A stretch of 64,000 nt of DNA, taken from Kappaphycus alvarezii (Eukaryota > Rhodophyta > Florideophyceae > Gigartinales > Solieriaceae). The position numbers and the translations under genes are program-made. The stretch lies in contig NADL03000659.1 of assembly GCA_002205965.3 (NCBI GenBank), positions 744,001-808,000 on the forward strand, written 5' to 3'. The notes under the pieces were generated by a model. It had not been told where the DNA came from and did no database searches. It saw only the letters and a list, made by a program, of their open reading frames with translations. Positions 36,100 to 48,100 of the stretch are shown piece by piece; the stretch's first letter is position 1, and every line of letters begins with the position of its first letter.

Positions 36100-37363
36100 A
36101 ATGTCACCGTCGTCTCACCGTTCAAGGATGACGTACGATCAAAGGCCACGCGGGAAGTGGGCGGTGCTGCTGCAATTGCGTACCGCAACAAGGTGACCGC
36201 GGCGCAGCGAAAATTGTCGCGCCGACTCCCCCCCTGCCCCTAGACAAGCCCAGAAAGGCCTCCACTTTCCAGTTCCAACCATTGGCCCTCGATTCCCTCG
36301 GTTCGCCGTGCCCTGCTACCATCCTGTTCAGAGAGGGTCTCTTGCTGGGCTTTGCGGAGAAGTTTAACACCTCCGGTGAATTTGTCCGGCACGCACATCG
36401 ACCGGGCATTATTAGTTGCATGGTAGTCTGCTGTTGCACAATTTATTTTTTGGGCATGTCGCAGCACGTGGCCGACGTGGACCATCCGATTGGAGGCATT
36501 AGCAACATATATTCGGACACCCTTTGCACTAATGCCGTAGAATATGGCTCATGTGATGCGCCAGTGCAATTCGGTTCGGCAAGTCATCATTCATGAAGCC
36601 TTAAAACCTGACTTGTCGCAGTATTGATATGCTTACATCGGTACAGAACTGTGCCGTTACGTGCATAAATGTGCAAATGCATTTAGGTACAGTAGGGGGT
36701 CAGTTAGTGGTGTTTAACACTCGTACAGTACAGTAGTAGCCTGCTGTACCGTAACAATACAAAGCAGATCGAATTAAAATTCAATTATGATGCTTACAGT
36801 TGGAAGAGTATCCAACTTTTTGCGCTCAGGTGGCAGAAATTGTGACAAGCTCATCCACCGTAACTTTACCAGATCGGCATTGGATCATTGATGATGTTAT
36901 CCAACGAATTGGTTACCACTTGGCGCGCGTCTTGTCCAATGAGATTGCACAAATTCGCATGATGACAGGGATTGGAATGCCGTTGCCAGATCGCCATCCT
37001 GAAAGTTTTTGCGAGTCATCCAGTGGGTGGCACATGCAAGGCGCGATCCTCCATCTACAAGCGCCAAACCATGCATGCGTCTCGTGTTTGGACCCTTGCG
37101 AGCAGTGATCAGGACTGCACACCTACTGACTTTTCACATATGCACCATCTCACACTCTTGTCGGCATACCTCGGGTTCACCGCACAGTCCAAGTTGCCTT
37201 TCGTATCGAATCGTTATCCGTACTAAAGTCACCGAAAGGCAAGCGCAGATATCGTTTCGACCAACTCTTTTTAACCTACCGCATGACACAACACACCTGT
37301 AAACCAGCCGAACTACCACCCGTTCCCCATACTCGTCGCACTTTCCACGAGGCCGGTTTAACC
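36100..37363. promoter_or_regulatory. intergenic region upstream of the SPFH gene
   Basis: Probably the tail of the reverse-transcriptase remnant up to about 36.6 kb, then upstream sequence of the SPFH gene. A TGTAC-type cluster occupies 36686-36760, with TACAGTA at 36724-36730 and 36729-36735 fused in a 5-bp step. A 102-codon frame at 36800-37108 has no recognisable motif. Confidence 0.3.
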
Positions 37364-40300
37364 ATGCCACGTCGTCGAACCGCATTCAACATCCCAGAGG
37401 ATGTCGAAGACGACTACACCGAAAACTCTCGCCTCACGCACAAACACTCACTCCTCCGGTCTTCATGCCTCCGAGCGTCACTCGCGCCATCACGACCTAA
37501 AACACTCCGTTCTACCGTAGAGGGAACCCGACGATCTTCCAAATCGAGAAAACATCGCTCCAAGAATCCCACAAGGAACATCGCCATCATTCCCGATCTC
37601 GAGAAAGGATCGTTCCTGGGATGACGACGACGAAGGTGACGAAGACCAACACAGGGCCCCGAGGGAACACCGCAGTCATCGCCATCGCACCCACAAGGAC
37701 TCCCATAGACATCACTCCCGCAAGCATTCACACCGTTCAAGCATCACCATTCCTCAAGTCATCGACGACATGATGATGATCATGAGGGAGGACTATTACG
37801 ATGATGTCGACGATATGGCCAGGGAACCTGCCCCCGGTCGCAGAATGAGGCATGAGGTCTCGCGAAGGTATCGCTTTACGCACAAGGGCCACACATGCCG
37901 ACGAAGACGAAGACGAAGACGTCGAAGACCACTACGTGTCTGGTAGTGGCAGGATGCGGTCGCACAGCCATGGAGGTCGTCGCGGCGAAACATTGGACGC
38001 TATGTTCGAACGTCACGCTAAGGCATCCCCGTCTCTACCGCGGTGAACGCCTCGACGACCAAAACTACGCCGACGAGGCGACCCGTTCCCGGTTACAACG
38101 GTCGCACCTCGGGTCCGCAAGCAGAGATATACGCCCAACGTACGGACTATCGTGAAGAGGAGGGGGACTTGGACCAGGAACGCGGCGTCGGAGATCAGTC
38201 GTCGGCGTTCATACCGTGGTGTCGGGCTACGGAGGAGCGTGAGTCTTTCGTGACCGTGGGCTTGGCGCCGTGGGGAGGGTAGTACAGTGGATGCACGTGG
38301 TGGGTATGAAGAGGCGGACGACGTTCGTGATAATGGTCATGATGACGATATGGGGAATGGGTTCACAGGGAGGGGTATGGGGAAGACCATCGTCGCGCTC
38401 GAAGCCGCTCCAGTCTCGGCGCCGCTCGAGGGGACGCTACGGTGATCGTCAGGAGGTTTTTGAGGAGCAACGACGAGATTATCCTCACACAAATGTAGGA
38501 CGTGGCTATGGAAGGACTGGAATGTCTCGCGATGAGGGCTATCCCGAGGGTACAATCTTGAGTGAAGAGGGCAGGTTTCACCGGTCCGCGGGATGGAAGC
38601 CATCGCACTCCTTCCGGGTATCCATTGGATGACCCTCCGTATGATATGGGTATTCATGGTCGGGGAAATGGACCTCGTTTGCTGCGAACGCGCCTAGATG
38701 GCAATCTCGACATAGTGATGGTCTTGGTCAAGGTGCACACAACTTCCGCGTTCCTCCGTACGGGTACAATGTGGGTCCCGGATCCGTGCGACCAGGTGGG
38801 GGCAGCTTTGGGATAATCGGTGTGTCCTGGCTATCGCATGAATGCTTCTCAACAGTTGCATCCCAACGATTTTGTCGAGGAGGATTTTGAGCACCGTTCC
38901 GAGCTGAGCGACGACCTCGAACGGCGGAGATGCATGCCAGAATGGTTCGTCGCGCAAGAAGGGAGAAGGAGAGATCACGCAGGCACTATTATAGTCGCAG
39001 ATCTCGCCACCACAAACATAGACGCCATGGCCGTCATCGTCACTCTAAACATCGATCGCACCGCCGTCATCGTGGAAGTCACTCGTCGTACTCAAGGAGG
39101 CATCGAGATCTGACCCGCACGTTATCGGAAGGTAGCCAACTGTCCGAGGATATGGATGAAGCAGAGTACTTTGATGAAAATGCAAACGCCGAAATGGACA
39201 ACCGACAGTTTCCTTTGGAAGGCGGGGCAAACGCTGAGGAGTACGAGGGAAACCGCTTTGATGTTGCTGGAGATTTTGAGGAACAGAGCGAGCCGAGAAA
39301 AAAGATCTTTACGAAACGGAATGCTGCGAAGGCCGGAATGATTGCTCTTGCCGCCATTGTGGCTGGGCTACTTGCCAGAAGAATAGCGAAGAAGAGAAAA
39401 GCAAAGAAGCAGGCTGAGGAAGAGTGGAGCGATAATGAAGAAGCAACAGTGGACGAAAATGGTATGCCCATTATGCCGTCGTTCAGATCACCTCCTCTCC
39501 CTGTTCCGGGGATGTTCAGTGTCAAGGTCCCGCAGAATCAGGCTGTCATCATCGAAAGAGGAGGGAAGTATCATAGAAAGCTAGATGCTGGCAACAACCC
39601 CATTACTCCGTGCGTCGACAAAGTGGCATATTGCCACTCTTTGAAGGAACTGAGGGTACCTATTCCCTATCAACAATGCTACGCGAGGGAAAATATCCCA
39701 CTCAGAGCAAATGGCGTTCTTTTCATGAAGATTGAAGATCCAGTCGCTGCGACATATGACGTTGATAACCCATACCGCACCGCTGTCCACCTTACGCAGA
39801 CGTGTATTCGAAATGAGGTAGCAAAGATGACAGTACAAGAGGCGATGGAGGAGAGAACAGCCATAAGTGATCGAGTACTAGACCGCGTCAATGACGCCTG
39901 TCGGCCTTGGGGTGTGAGATGTATGCGATTCGAGCTGCAGGATCTTGAGCTGCCAGAAGACATGAAAGATTCAATCGAAAAAGAAGCAGAGGCTGAAAGA
40001 CAGAGGCGACTGAAGGTACTTGAATCAGAGGCGGAACGGGAAGAAGCCATCAACCGTGCTGAGGGGCAGCTGCAAGCGCAAATGAGAATGTCCAAGCGCG
40101 GCAGCTAGATATAGTGAATCAAGCAATTGGCGAAGCGCATGCAATTGAGGAGAGAGGTCAAGCCGTAGCGCATGCGATGCGGGATGTGTTGGAAGTGATT
40201 CGAGAGCCGGGTGGGGAGCAGGCTATGCAGATGAGAATTGCTGAGCAGTATATCAATGCATATACCAACGCAACGAGGGAGCCATCGATTCGTCCGCCTG

Positions 40301-40633
40301 AACCAAATAATATGGCCGCAACAATGAATAATGCATTGGATCTGCTGACTACCCTTGGGAAAACGGAAATATCGCCCAGATACCGCTTGCCGACTTACCG
40401 GCAGAAAATCCGTTTGACTCAATTTCCGAAGGGCAGGTGCTGCTAATGGGAATGGTTCTAACGCAGAAAGACTGAATGGGGCCGTAGAAGGAAATGATCA
40501 TGAGAATGGTCACCTAGGGAATAGCGGGCCGTCAACCCCTCCCGGACTAAGACCGAACGGGAACAGTGGCCCCGTCAGGCCGACATTTGGAACACCAGTT
40601 CCAAACCAGCAGGCAGGGGGTATCGGAAAATAG
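37364..40633 (+). CDS. SPFH/stomatin-like membrane protein with Arg/His-rich N-terminus
   Basis: Band-7 (SPFH) scaffold protein, closest in feel to mitochondrial stomatin-like protein 2. The frame 38930-40108 holds an Arg/His-rich stretch (residues 16-60 of that frame), an acidic linker, a hydrophobic segment AKAGMIALAAIVAGLLARR (about 133-151) and then the SPFH domain. That domain includes VKVPQNQAVIIERGGKYHRK, VAYCHSLKELRVPIP, IPLRANGVLFMKIEDPVAA, ERTAISDRVLDRVND and EAEAERQRRLKVLESEAERE. After a shift near 40085 the tail continues with QLDIVNQAIGEAHAIEERGQ and AEQYINAYTNA. It ends in an Asn/Gly/Pro-rich C-terminus at the stop 40631-40633. The start MPRRRTAFNIPEDVEDDYTE (37364) and a second Arg/His stretch (HRSHRHRTHKDSHRHHSRKH, near 37667-37730) lie upstream in other registers, so the N-terminus is less certain than the core. 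Confidence 0.8.
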
Positions 40634-40913
40634 GAAAGCAGGTCTGCGGCTCTTATCGACGCCGATGGGTTTGGCCCCACGGAAACCTGAAATTGATATT
40701 CATGGGACGTGCAACCATCAGCGGGTATGCTCCCATCATGATTTATTCACATGGTTTGAATTGTGACGTTGGGTTGTAAGTTAGACTGCAGTTGCGTTAG
40801 TCACTAGTTTAAGAAACAAATGCTTGTCAATCCTGTCGAGATCAAAATATGCTGGTGCCGCGGGTTGTGATTCCATGAAATAAAAGAATCCAGCACCTCC
40901 GCAGACAGGGCCC
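40634..40913. other. convergent intergenic spacer
   Basis: The SPFH gene (+) and the ThuA-domain gene (-) end 280 bp apart, tail to tail. No signal is recognised beyond presumed 3' UTRs. Confidence 0.4.
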
Positions 40914-42089
40914 TCACGCAGTCAGATCCGCCATGGCCTCCCGCCATCGATCCCTAGATGATGCCGTGCCATCTGCGGCCCACTCGACTCCGAGAGCGAT
41001 GTGCAGCTGAAACAGGCGCGCATACAATTCGTCACTATTATACATTTCACGCGTATGCCCCAAAACCGTCACCCACACCCTCGCTTGACTCGGGACAATA
41101 AATCGCGTCCAGGTTACGGGATGTACGTTACCATGCGCACCGCCCTCGTACGAAGTTTCGTCGACGGTCATCAGTACGTTCTTATCGTCGACACCAAACG
41201 GTTCTACAAAATTATATATTTCATCCAACAGTCGCCAGGAGGACGGCAATGGCTCCGTGCTTGAATGATTGGATTGCGAAACATTGACGGTCGCCCATTG
41301 CACAGGCGGATGGCCCGCCAACACGGCACCGAACAACTGCTGATAGAACGGCCAACCACGATGTGTATCAACTGCGGAATGGACGCCAACCACAGCACCA
41401 CCCTGGCGCACAAAAGTCTCAAAGTGTGTCATTTGCGCATGGGAAAACACATCGCCCGAAGTTAACAAAAACACAACGACATCAAACACACGCAGCGATT
41501 CCATCGAGTCAAAATACTGGGTCACATTCGACGAAACGGTGAGACGCCACCGGCGGTTGAGGGCATGTGTGCGGAGGAGTGCAGTGGCATCGGGAATCGA
41601 GTCGTGACGCCAGCCGGCGACGGCGGTGAGCGCTAGGACGACGGGGCCGGGGGTAGGGGAGATTGGAGCGGGGAGTGGGGTGGTTTGTTCGGGAGTAGGC
41701 TCGATGTCATCAGGGGTAGGCGCGACTGGAATGGTGACAGGCGAAACGGGAGCGGTGTGAGGGGCGGGTTGAGTATGAGCGGGGTAAAAAGTGGGACGAG
41801 TGAGAGGAGGCGAGGGCGACGCGGAACGCGCCGACAGGGCGCGGCGGCATGGACTGCGGTTACGGGGGGTGTAAGCTGTAGCACGATGTGCTGGAGGGTA
41901 GGAGGGGGGGGAGAGGGCATGGTTGTGGTGTGGGGGTGGGTGTGAGGTGGGGAGGGGATGGCGGTGATGTGAGGGTTGCGGGGATGGGGCGGGGGGTTTG
42001 GACCGCGGGTGGGGTGTGTTTTGTGCGGCGGTTTGTTGGATGTTGTTGCGGGCGTTGGGGTGGAGAGTTTGGGGCGGAAGGTGGGGCAT
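40914..42089 (-). CDS. ThuA-domain protein with proline-rich N-terminus
   Basis: The C-terminal 240 residues are a ThuA-like domain (class I glutamine amidotransferase-like fold; in bacteria linked to trehalose use). Features are GPVVLALTAVAGWRHDSIPD, FDVVVFLLTSGDVFSHAQ, FETFVRQGGAVVGVHSAVD, GWPFYQQLFGAVLAGHPPVQ, LLDEIYNFVEPFG, VHPVTWTRF and ARVWVTVLGHTREMYNSDEL. The central His of 'GVHSA' and the 'HPVTW' and 'LGHT' motifs are those expected. The first 150 residues are almost all Pro, Ser, Thr and His. The frame opens at 42089, but an overlapping register (42247-41633) is equally Pro-rich, so the true start probably lies further upstream with a frame change. The enzymatic activity of eukaryotic ThuA proteins is not established, and I name only the domain. 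The stop is at 40914. Confidence 0.78.
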   Translation of the reverse strand: MPHLPPQTLHPNARNNIQQTAAQNTPHPRSKPPAPSPQPSHHRHPLPTSHPPPHHNHALSPPSYPPAHRATAYTPRNRSPCRRALSARSASPSPPLTRPTFYPAHTQPAPHTAPVSPVTIPVAPTPDDIEPTPEQTTPLPAPISPTPGPVVLALTAVAGWRHDSIPDATALLRTHALNRRWRLTVSSNVTQYFDSMESLRVFDVVVFLLTSGDVFSHAQMTHFETFVRQGGAVVGVHSAVDTHRGWPFYQQLFGAVLAGHPPVQWATVNVSQSNHSSTEPLPSSWRLLDEIYNFVEPFGVDDKNVLMTVDETSYEGGAHGNVHPVTWTRFIVPSQARVWVTVLGHTREMYNSDELYARLFQLHIALGVEWAADGTASSRDRWREAMADLTA

Positions 42090-42247
42090 GGCGGGTTTGG
42101 AAGGGATGGTGTGACTGGGCCGGTTGGTGGTGGGGTTGGGGTGGGGCCGGGTGGGAGAGGATGGGGGCCCGTTTGGATTGGGTATGGCTGGGCTACGAGT
42201 GCGTAATGCGCTGAGGGTGGCGTGGTGGGGGATGGCTTGGAGTGCAC

Positions 42248-43268
42248 GGGTTGGCGTTTGTCAAGTGGAGGAATGTTAGGTGCCGATGTCGCTACACTCT
42301 CCTCAACTTGCTTTCGAAAGCGGGGTCGTGGGCTGGTTGATTGCGGCTCGAGCAGTTGGCTGGCCGGTGGATGGGGGCCGGTTGCGGGGCAGGGCGCTTT
42401 GAGCTAGGGTTGTATAATATTACGCCTTAGAGACGGTTTAAGGGAACCACAATTGGGCTTACCGAATGCATGATGGAGGAAATGCCCCTCTTTGAGTTTG
42501 CAAAGCTATTCGACTTGAGACTCCCGAAATAGGGAGCCTTGAAGAGGAACAAGAAAAAATTGCAGGAATTTGTACAGTACAGTAAAGTACAGGACTGTAC
42601 AGCAACAGTACCAGTGCCGCGTTGGCTGCGTTGAGCAGCACTGTACGATCCCTATTCGAATCATGGTTCAGTTGTAATCATCACCAGCAAAGCCAGTCGC
42701 TGACACAAATTAGCTTACTTTTATGATTTCTTCTATTTTCTCTTTCCTTTATCCCACCTTACTTGTCCACGAATGAAATCATGGTGTAAGCTGCTCTATC
42801 ATCATTACTGTAAACCCAGTTTTACCTTTACTGTACATCTATTATTTGCTGATTCCAATAGGGACAGATATTCAATCGCCCGTCAACACACCGAGGAAAA
42901 TAAACGAACCAATTTCGCATTGAATTTCGGCGCAACGAACATCTCCATTGTCATTTTTTCTCCACCTGGCAAATTCTGAATGGTTGTCGTGCCTAGTACG
43001 AAATTAGTGGCCATCAGTGCCTTGCGCCATCATTCCAAAGACACCGACGTCTAGCACTGATCGTACTATTTTCGATGCTCAATTCACCTCTCATCACCCT
43101 CTATTGCCCGTCGATCTGCTTATTGTATCTGCGATAGCACACTCCTCTCTCCCCGCACCTTCTTGAACTCCCCTCCCATCATCGTCGACTGCATTCCATT
43201 TCCCTCCACCGTACTCGTAGTGACATCTAGTAACCCGCTCCCCGATCACCGCCCCTCCCATCATCACC
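42248..43268. promoter_or_regulatory. divergent intergenic region with TGTAC cluster
   Basis: Shared upstream region of the ThuA-domain gene (-) and the phosphate carrier (+). TACAGTA occurs at 42573-42579 and 42578-42584, followed by 'agtacaggactgtacag' and 'cactgtacg' up to about 42647. Pyrimidine-rich sequence directly precedes the carrier ATG (43080-43268), consistent with a leader. A 68-codon frame at 42773-42979 shows no motif. Confidence 0.35.
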
Positions 43269-44408
43269 ATGGTGTTCACTTCATCCCCGCTCTTCACCAA
43301 TGCCGCCACCGCGAGCGCCACGCTCGCCTCGGCCGTCAACCCGAATCCAACCTTTTCAGCCGGTCTTTCCTATCGCCCTTCCTTTAGCAGCACTCCGGCC
43401 CCCGTTCGTGAAACCGGGCCTTTGGCCGTCGCTTCGCAATCCTCGCTTGCGCGCATCGTCGCCTCCTCAGTTGCCGATCCTACTGAAAAGTGGGATTCCC
43501 GTCTGAGCCATGCTGTTCCTCATGATAATGTCTATTATGGAAAGTGCATGATCGGTGGCGCACTTGCTTGTGGCCTTACTCATGCTGCTGTTACTCCGCT
43601 AGATGTCACAAAGTGTAACATGCAGGTCGATCCGAAAAAGTATACCGGCTTGTTGTCGGGCCTTCGTGTCATTGTTGCGGAAGAGGGTGCCGGTGCAGTG
43701 TGGAAGGGATGGTTGCCCACCTTGATCGGTTACTCTATGCAGGGGCTCTTCAAGTTTGGATTGTACGAATATTTCAAGGATATGTACTCTAACATGGCAG
43801 GAAAGGAAAAGGCAAAGGAGTACAGGGGTCTCATCTATTGTCTTGGATCTGCATCTGCCGAGTTTTTTGCTGACATTGCCCTCTGCCCCATGGAGATGGT
43901 CAAGGTAAAGGTTCAGACCGCCCCTCCGGGCACCTGGCCGACTGCCTTTGGTCCTGCACTCGCGAAAATGTCTGCTAATGCCGCAGAGACCCGTTTCCCC
44001 TTCGGTTCCGTTGTCCCGCTCTGGTCACGTCAGATTCCGTATACTGTCGCCAAGTTCTATTTCTTCGAGAAGGCGGTCGAATTCTTCTACGATAAGGTCT
44101 TCACACAGCCGAGGGAGTCGTACTCAAAGAACACGCAGCTCGGTATTACCTTCCTGTCGGGTTACACGGCGGGTATTATTTGCGCCATTGTCTCGCATCC
44201 TGCCGACTCGCTCATTTCGCAGATCGGCAAGGCATCCAACAAAGGCAAGTCCCTCGGTACCATTGCTTCCGAGGTTGGTATTATGAACTTGATGACCCGA
44301 GGCCTTTCCACCCGTATCATTATGATCGGAACACTCACCGGTCTGCAATGGTGGATCTATGACACATTTAAGACCGCCACCGGTCTTGGAACCAGTGGTG
44401 GCAAGTAA
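43269..44408 (+). CDS. mitochondrial phosphate carrier
   Basis: Inner-membrane SLC25-family carrier importing inorganic phosphate into the mitochondrial matrix for ATP synthesis (SLC25A3/MIR1 type). The intact 379-codon frame has three carrier repeats with their signature motifs: PLDVTK (110-115), PMEMVK (207-212) and HPADSL (310-315), the last being typical of phosphate carriers. Other family blocks are VDPKKYTGLLSGL, WLPTLIGYSMQGLFKFGLYE and RQIPYTVAKFYFFEK. About 85 Ser/Ala/Pro-rich residues precede the first repeat, plausibly an import presequence as in animal carriers. The ATG at 43269 follows a pyrimidine-rich leader and lies in a CACCATGG context. There are no introns or frame breaks, in contrast to its neighbours. 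The downstream neighbour is convergent. Confidence 0.95.
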   Translation: MVFTSSPLFTNAATASATLASAVNPNPTFSAGLSYRPSFSSTPAPVRETGPLAVASQSSLARIVASSVADPTEKWDSRLSHAVPHDNVYYGKCMIGGALACGLTHAAVTPLDVTKCNMQVDPKKYTGLLSGLRVIVAEEGAGAVWKGWLPTLIGYSMQGLFKFGLYEYFKDMYSNMAGKEKAKEYRGLIYCLGSASAEFFADIALCPMEMVKVKVQTAPPGTWPTAFGPALAKMSANAAETRFPFGSVVPLWSRQIPYTVAKFYFFEKAVEFFYDKVFTQPRESYSKNTQLGITFLSGYTAGIICAIVSHPADSLISQIGKASNKGKSLGTIASEVGIMNLMTRGLSTRIIMIGTLTGLQWWIYDTFKTATGLGTSGGK

Positions 44409-45151
44409 CTCAGCGTAAATGAGTTGCCTATTGTATCGTCTGTAGGTGCAAATTCGAGCGGTTTCTTTATTGCGATTTTGTTTCCTAGCCTAGGGTATCT
44501 GATGCTCCGGTTCTCTGAGCGACGGTTTCGATTGTAAGGTAAAGAGTACGAGGGAGACGACTCCGACTCGCACGTAGGGTCAGCAGGGAAAGAAAATGTG
44601 CTGACTCTTTTGAATTTTGATGTCTATTCAAGAACTGTGTCCGGCCTCAAGAATGGTGTCATATGTGCTAATCCGCCCCAACGGCTGCACGGGTAGCCTT
44701 CACTCATTTCACATACGTAAACAACTCAACCGAAGGATATCCGCTGCACCCCAGCGGCCGTTATCCTTTCGAAATTTGCTGCTGAAACATTTACTTAGCT
44801 GCTCTACACTTAAGATCCGTTCCTCAACTGCGCTCACTCGTCCAAGTCCGTACACTAAAGAGATTTCCAAACGTCAACGCGAAAGCTTCCTCCCCAGCTA
44901 TTTGGTCATGAACGGACCGGCCACACATTAACTACGTTAAGCTTGAACTATGCCATTTGCTAGCTCCACTCGATGGAACAAGTTTGCCAAACCGATATTA
45001 TCGTCGGAGGCAGCGAGACATGGTCGCGGTTTCTAGCGCCATTCAGTATCATCTTCGCTTGAGGAGCCGTGCCCGCCATCATACCCCGTACCGTCATGTT
45101 GCCTTTGATCGAGTCGCTCATAGCGATCCTCCACCAATACAGCCCCGTCAC
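44409..45151. other. convergent intergenic region
   Basis: The phosphate carrier (+) and the P4-ATPase (-) end about 740 bp apart. A 104-codon frame at 44617-44931 (+) and a few shorter ones lack motifs. Nothing further is supported. Confidence 0.4.
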
Positions 45152-48100
45152 TTACTGCTCTTCTGTGGGTGGCATTCTCAGGCATGTTGACGCTGTCACG
45201 GCCTTGGCCTCTAGGGGAAACCATTTGAACATCATCATCACGATCCTGATGGCCTCGCCTCCTTCGCCCCCTTGCGGGACTTCATGGCCATCAAGGTTGT
45301 CTCCATAGTAGCTTTCCCCTTGAGTTTTCACCCATTCGTCTGTCATCCGACTTACATAGTCGGAGTTACCAATTCCCGCGGTCTTTACTCCTTGCACGTC
45401 CAACTCAGTATCACTGCCGGCTCGTCGAAGAACTCGCATGCGCTTCCTTCGAACGCCGCGGAATGAGTGAAACGCATGACGAAGCACAGCACCACTTTCA
45501 CCGGCGTCAAAGTTGAAACCGGAAAACTGATAATCCCTCTCACCCTTATGGAATGTCACGGGCCTGAAGGAGTCCCTGGATGTTTCGGGTCATAGCTTGG
45601 CACCCTAAACAATGGCTTTTGCGGTTGCCCTGTGATTTCTTCTCTAGTCTTCCCAGATCGGAGCAGTTCTTGCACCAGCATTTTAACATTGGGGCGGTTT
45701 CTGCGCTTGCGGTATTTCCATAATAGGCTAGGGCTCACACACAGCACAGGAGCTAGCAAAATAATGAGCCAAAATCGGGCGTCTGCAAACACTCGATGAA
45801 CAACTGCGTAGAGAGGAGGAGAGAGCCTACCATCCAGAGCGATAACTCTCCATGAGAAAAGCGGACCGATGATAAACCAGGATATGAATGAAATCGCAAA
45901 CAACCCGAGAGTAAGTTTCGTCCAAGAGCTTTGGTAAACCAACAGCACCGCGTGGACAGTACGATAACAGCCGAGTACACTACGACGCCGAAAGGCCACA
46001 TTCCAAGCATTCGGCCATCACTGCCAGGATTGTCACCAAATCCCCACAGGGTCACGTAGTAATAACAGCGGACTGCCAAAGAGCTGCAACAAGCCAACTG
46101 ACAAAAACTCTAAAGTTGAATGCACTATTCCGCTGCCCTTTTGCGTATATCTCAGGAAAGCCAATGCGTATTCGGCCACAAGCTCCTGATCGAATATTCC
46201 TAGCACAATAGGCGGAATTGAGGTGAGAAATAAGTTGTACAGTCCTCCCATCCACGGATCTAGCAGTGGTTGGCCTGAGTACGCGGATGTTGTAGCCCAG
46301 TACATCTCGCACAATGTTAACGTCGCGTTCTTGTAAATTGTGTAAAGAACCAATTTGGACAAACGTTTGTAATTCCAGCGACCATGAACAAGCATCAGCC
46401 TTTGCAGAAAACGAAACTGCCCTATTGAGAAGTCTGAAGCCAATTTCGCTTCTTGCCCCTCCAGTCCAACGATTCCTACCCCGACATGAGCTGCTTGGAT
46501 CATGCCTACATCGTTAGCGCCATCCCCAATTGCCAAAGTTACCTCGTCCTTCTCATGGTTTCGAACAAGCTCAACAATCTCTGTTTTTGCTTCGGACTGA
46601 CTCTGCAGGCAATGACCGACCTTGCCATCCTAGCGACAACAATGAGCTTCTTTTGCAGCTCTGGCTCGAGTGCGTAATGAAGGGTCTGACCGTCTATCAC
46701 CAACCCCAGTTTCCGCTCCATCGCTGGGTCCGTCCGCATGGCGCTCCACCTCCCTAAAGCTCGATCTATCTGAGCAGCAGTATCCTCAAGATTATCCTCA
46801 TTGATAATGACAACATCCATGCCCTCGTCAATTGCACCGCAAGAGAGACCAATATTGATAGCTGTTTCTTGCTTGTCACCAGTTAGTACCCAAACTTTAA
46901 CCCCCGCTTGCTCCAGCTTCTTTAAAGTTTCTGGCACACCTTCCTGTAGTTTATCCTCGATTGCTGTCGCGCCAAGTAGCGTGAGATTGCGTTCAATATC
47001 GTCCACGACTTCGGCAACGGCTTCCTCTCTGTTAGTAATCTTCGAGCTTGCCTGTCGGTATCGTCGGCGCCAGTCTTCAAACCACTCGTCACTGAGGTTT
47101 GCGTACGCCAAACATAACGTGCGAAGCCCCTCAACGGCAAATTCATGAAGGTGTTGCTCCGTGACCTCGGGGGATTGATTGGGGGCTAGTCTTTCAAAAA
47201 TAATTGCGTCTGCACCCTTCGTGTAAATGCGAACCTGCCCATCGGGGTCTCGGGTGATCACACTCATGCGTTTCCGAGTTGAGTCAAACTCGATCGTCTC
47301 GAGCAGCTCATGACATTCCTGGCGACCGAAGACATCAATTACAGTGTCACGGTTCGACGGGACAAGTAAGTGAAGCCCTGCCGTCGCGCCGCATTCACAA
47401 GGGCAGCCTCATCAGGAGAAGATGCCTGGTAGCTAATGGTTTCTGAGCCCGCCCCATTCCCGTTGAGAGAGCTTGGTACCGTTGGTCGTCCTCACCCGCG
47501 CTCACTCCCGCGGAGTGCATAGAGGAGGACTGGCGGTTCCTTCCTTGAAAGGCGCCTTATCAGTGGTAATGCTAAGCCGGCCGGTTCGAGTTCGTCACCG
47601 CTCTCTGGAGCAGATTTATTCCGCCGCTTGCGTAAGCGACGTCTCCTCAAAATCGAGCTTCCTGTGCTCATTGCCTCATCAGTCGTCCCGCTTCGGCTTC
47701 CATCGTCGTCAGTTGAAGATTCCGCCACAACTGAATGGCATAGGGACAAGAGTCGAAATGCAGTCTCAGCAGCCTCAAGCTCCTCAACTGCAAAGGACCG
47801 TACCGCTGAAGACTCTGGGCCTGCTGCATAGCTTCTTTAAGTTCTTGCATACTCGTTGCTCCTGCCGTCGGGATGTTGTCCATCTCATACACTCTGCCAG
47901 CGATTGAACACTTCTTGAACTCCATTCGATTTGCAGTGAGGGTACCCGTCTTATCAGTGAAAACATGGTGTATGACTCCAAGCTCCTCATTAAGATTGAA
48001 GTTCTCACCTCCGTCTTCACACTTGTTTCAGGATCAGTGATAAGTTTGTCATGCTCAATAAAGTAGACTTGAAACGCGCGCACGATTTCCATTGATACAT

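Noticed and set aside
36800-37108. 102-codon forward frame as an independent gene
   Set aside because: No motif and no supporting context; it may be 5' sequence of the SPFH gene or spacer.
41633-42247. 204-codon proline-rich frame overlapping the ThuA gene as a separate gene
   Set aside because: Its composition is the shadow of a Pro/Ser/Thr/His-rich coding stretch in the other register. At most it is the upstream part of the ThuA-domain protein.
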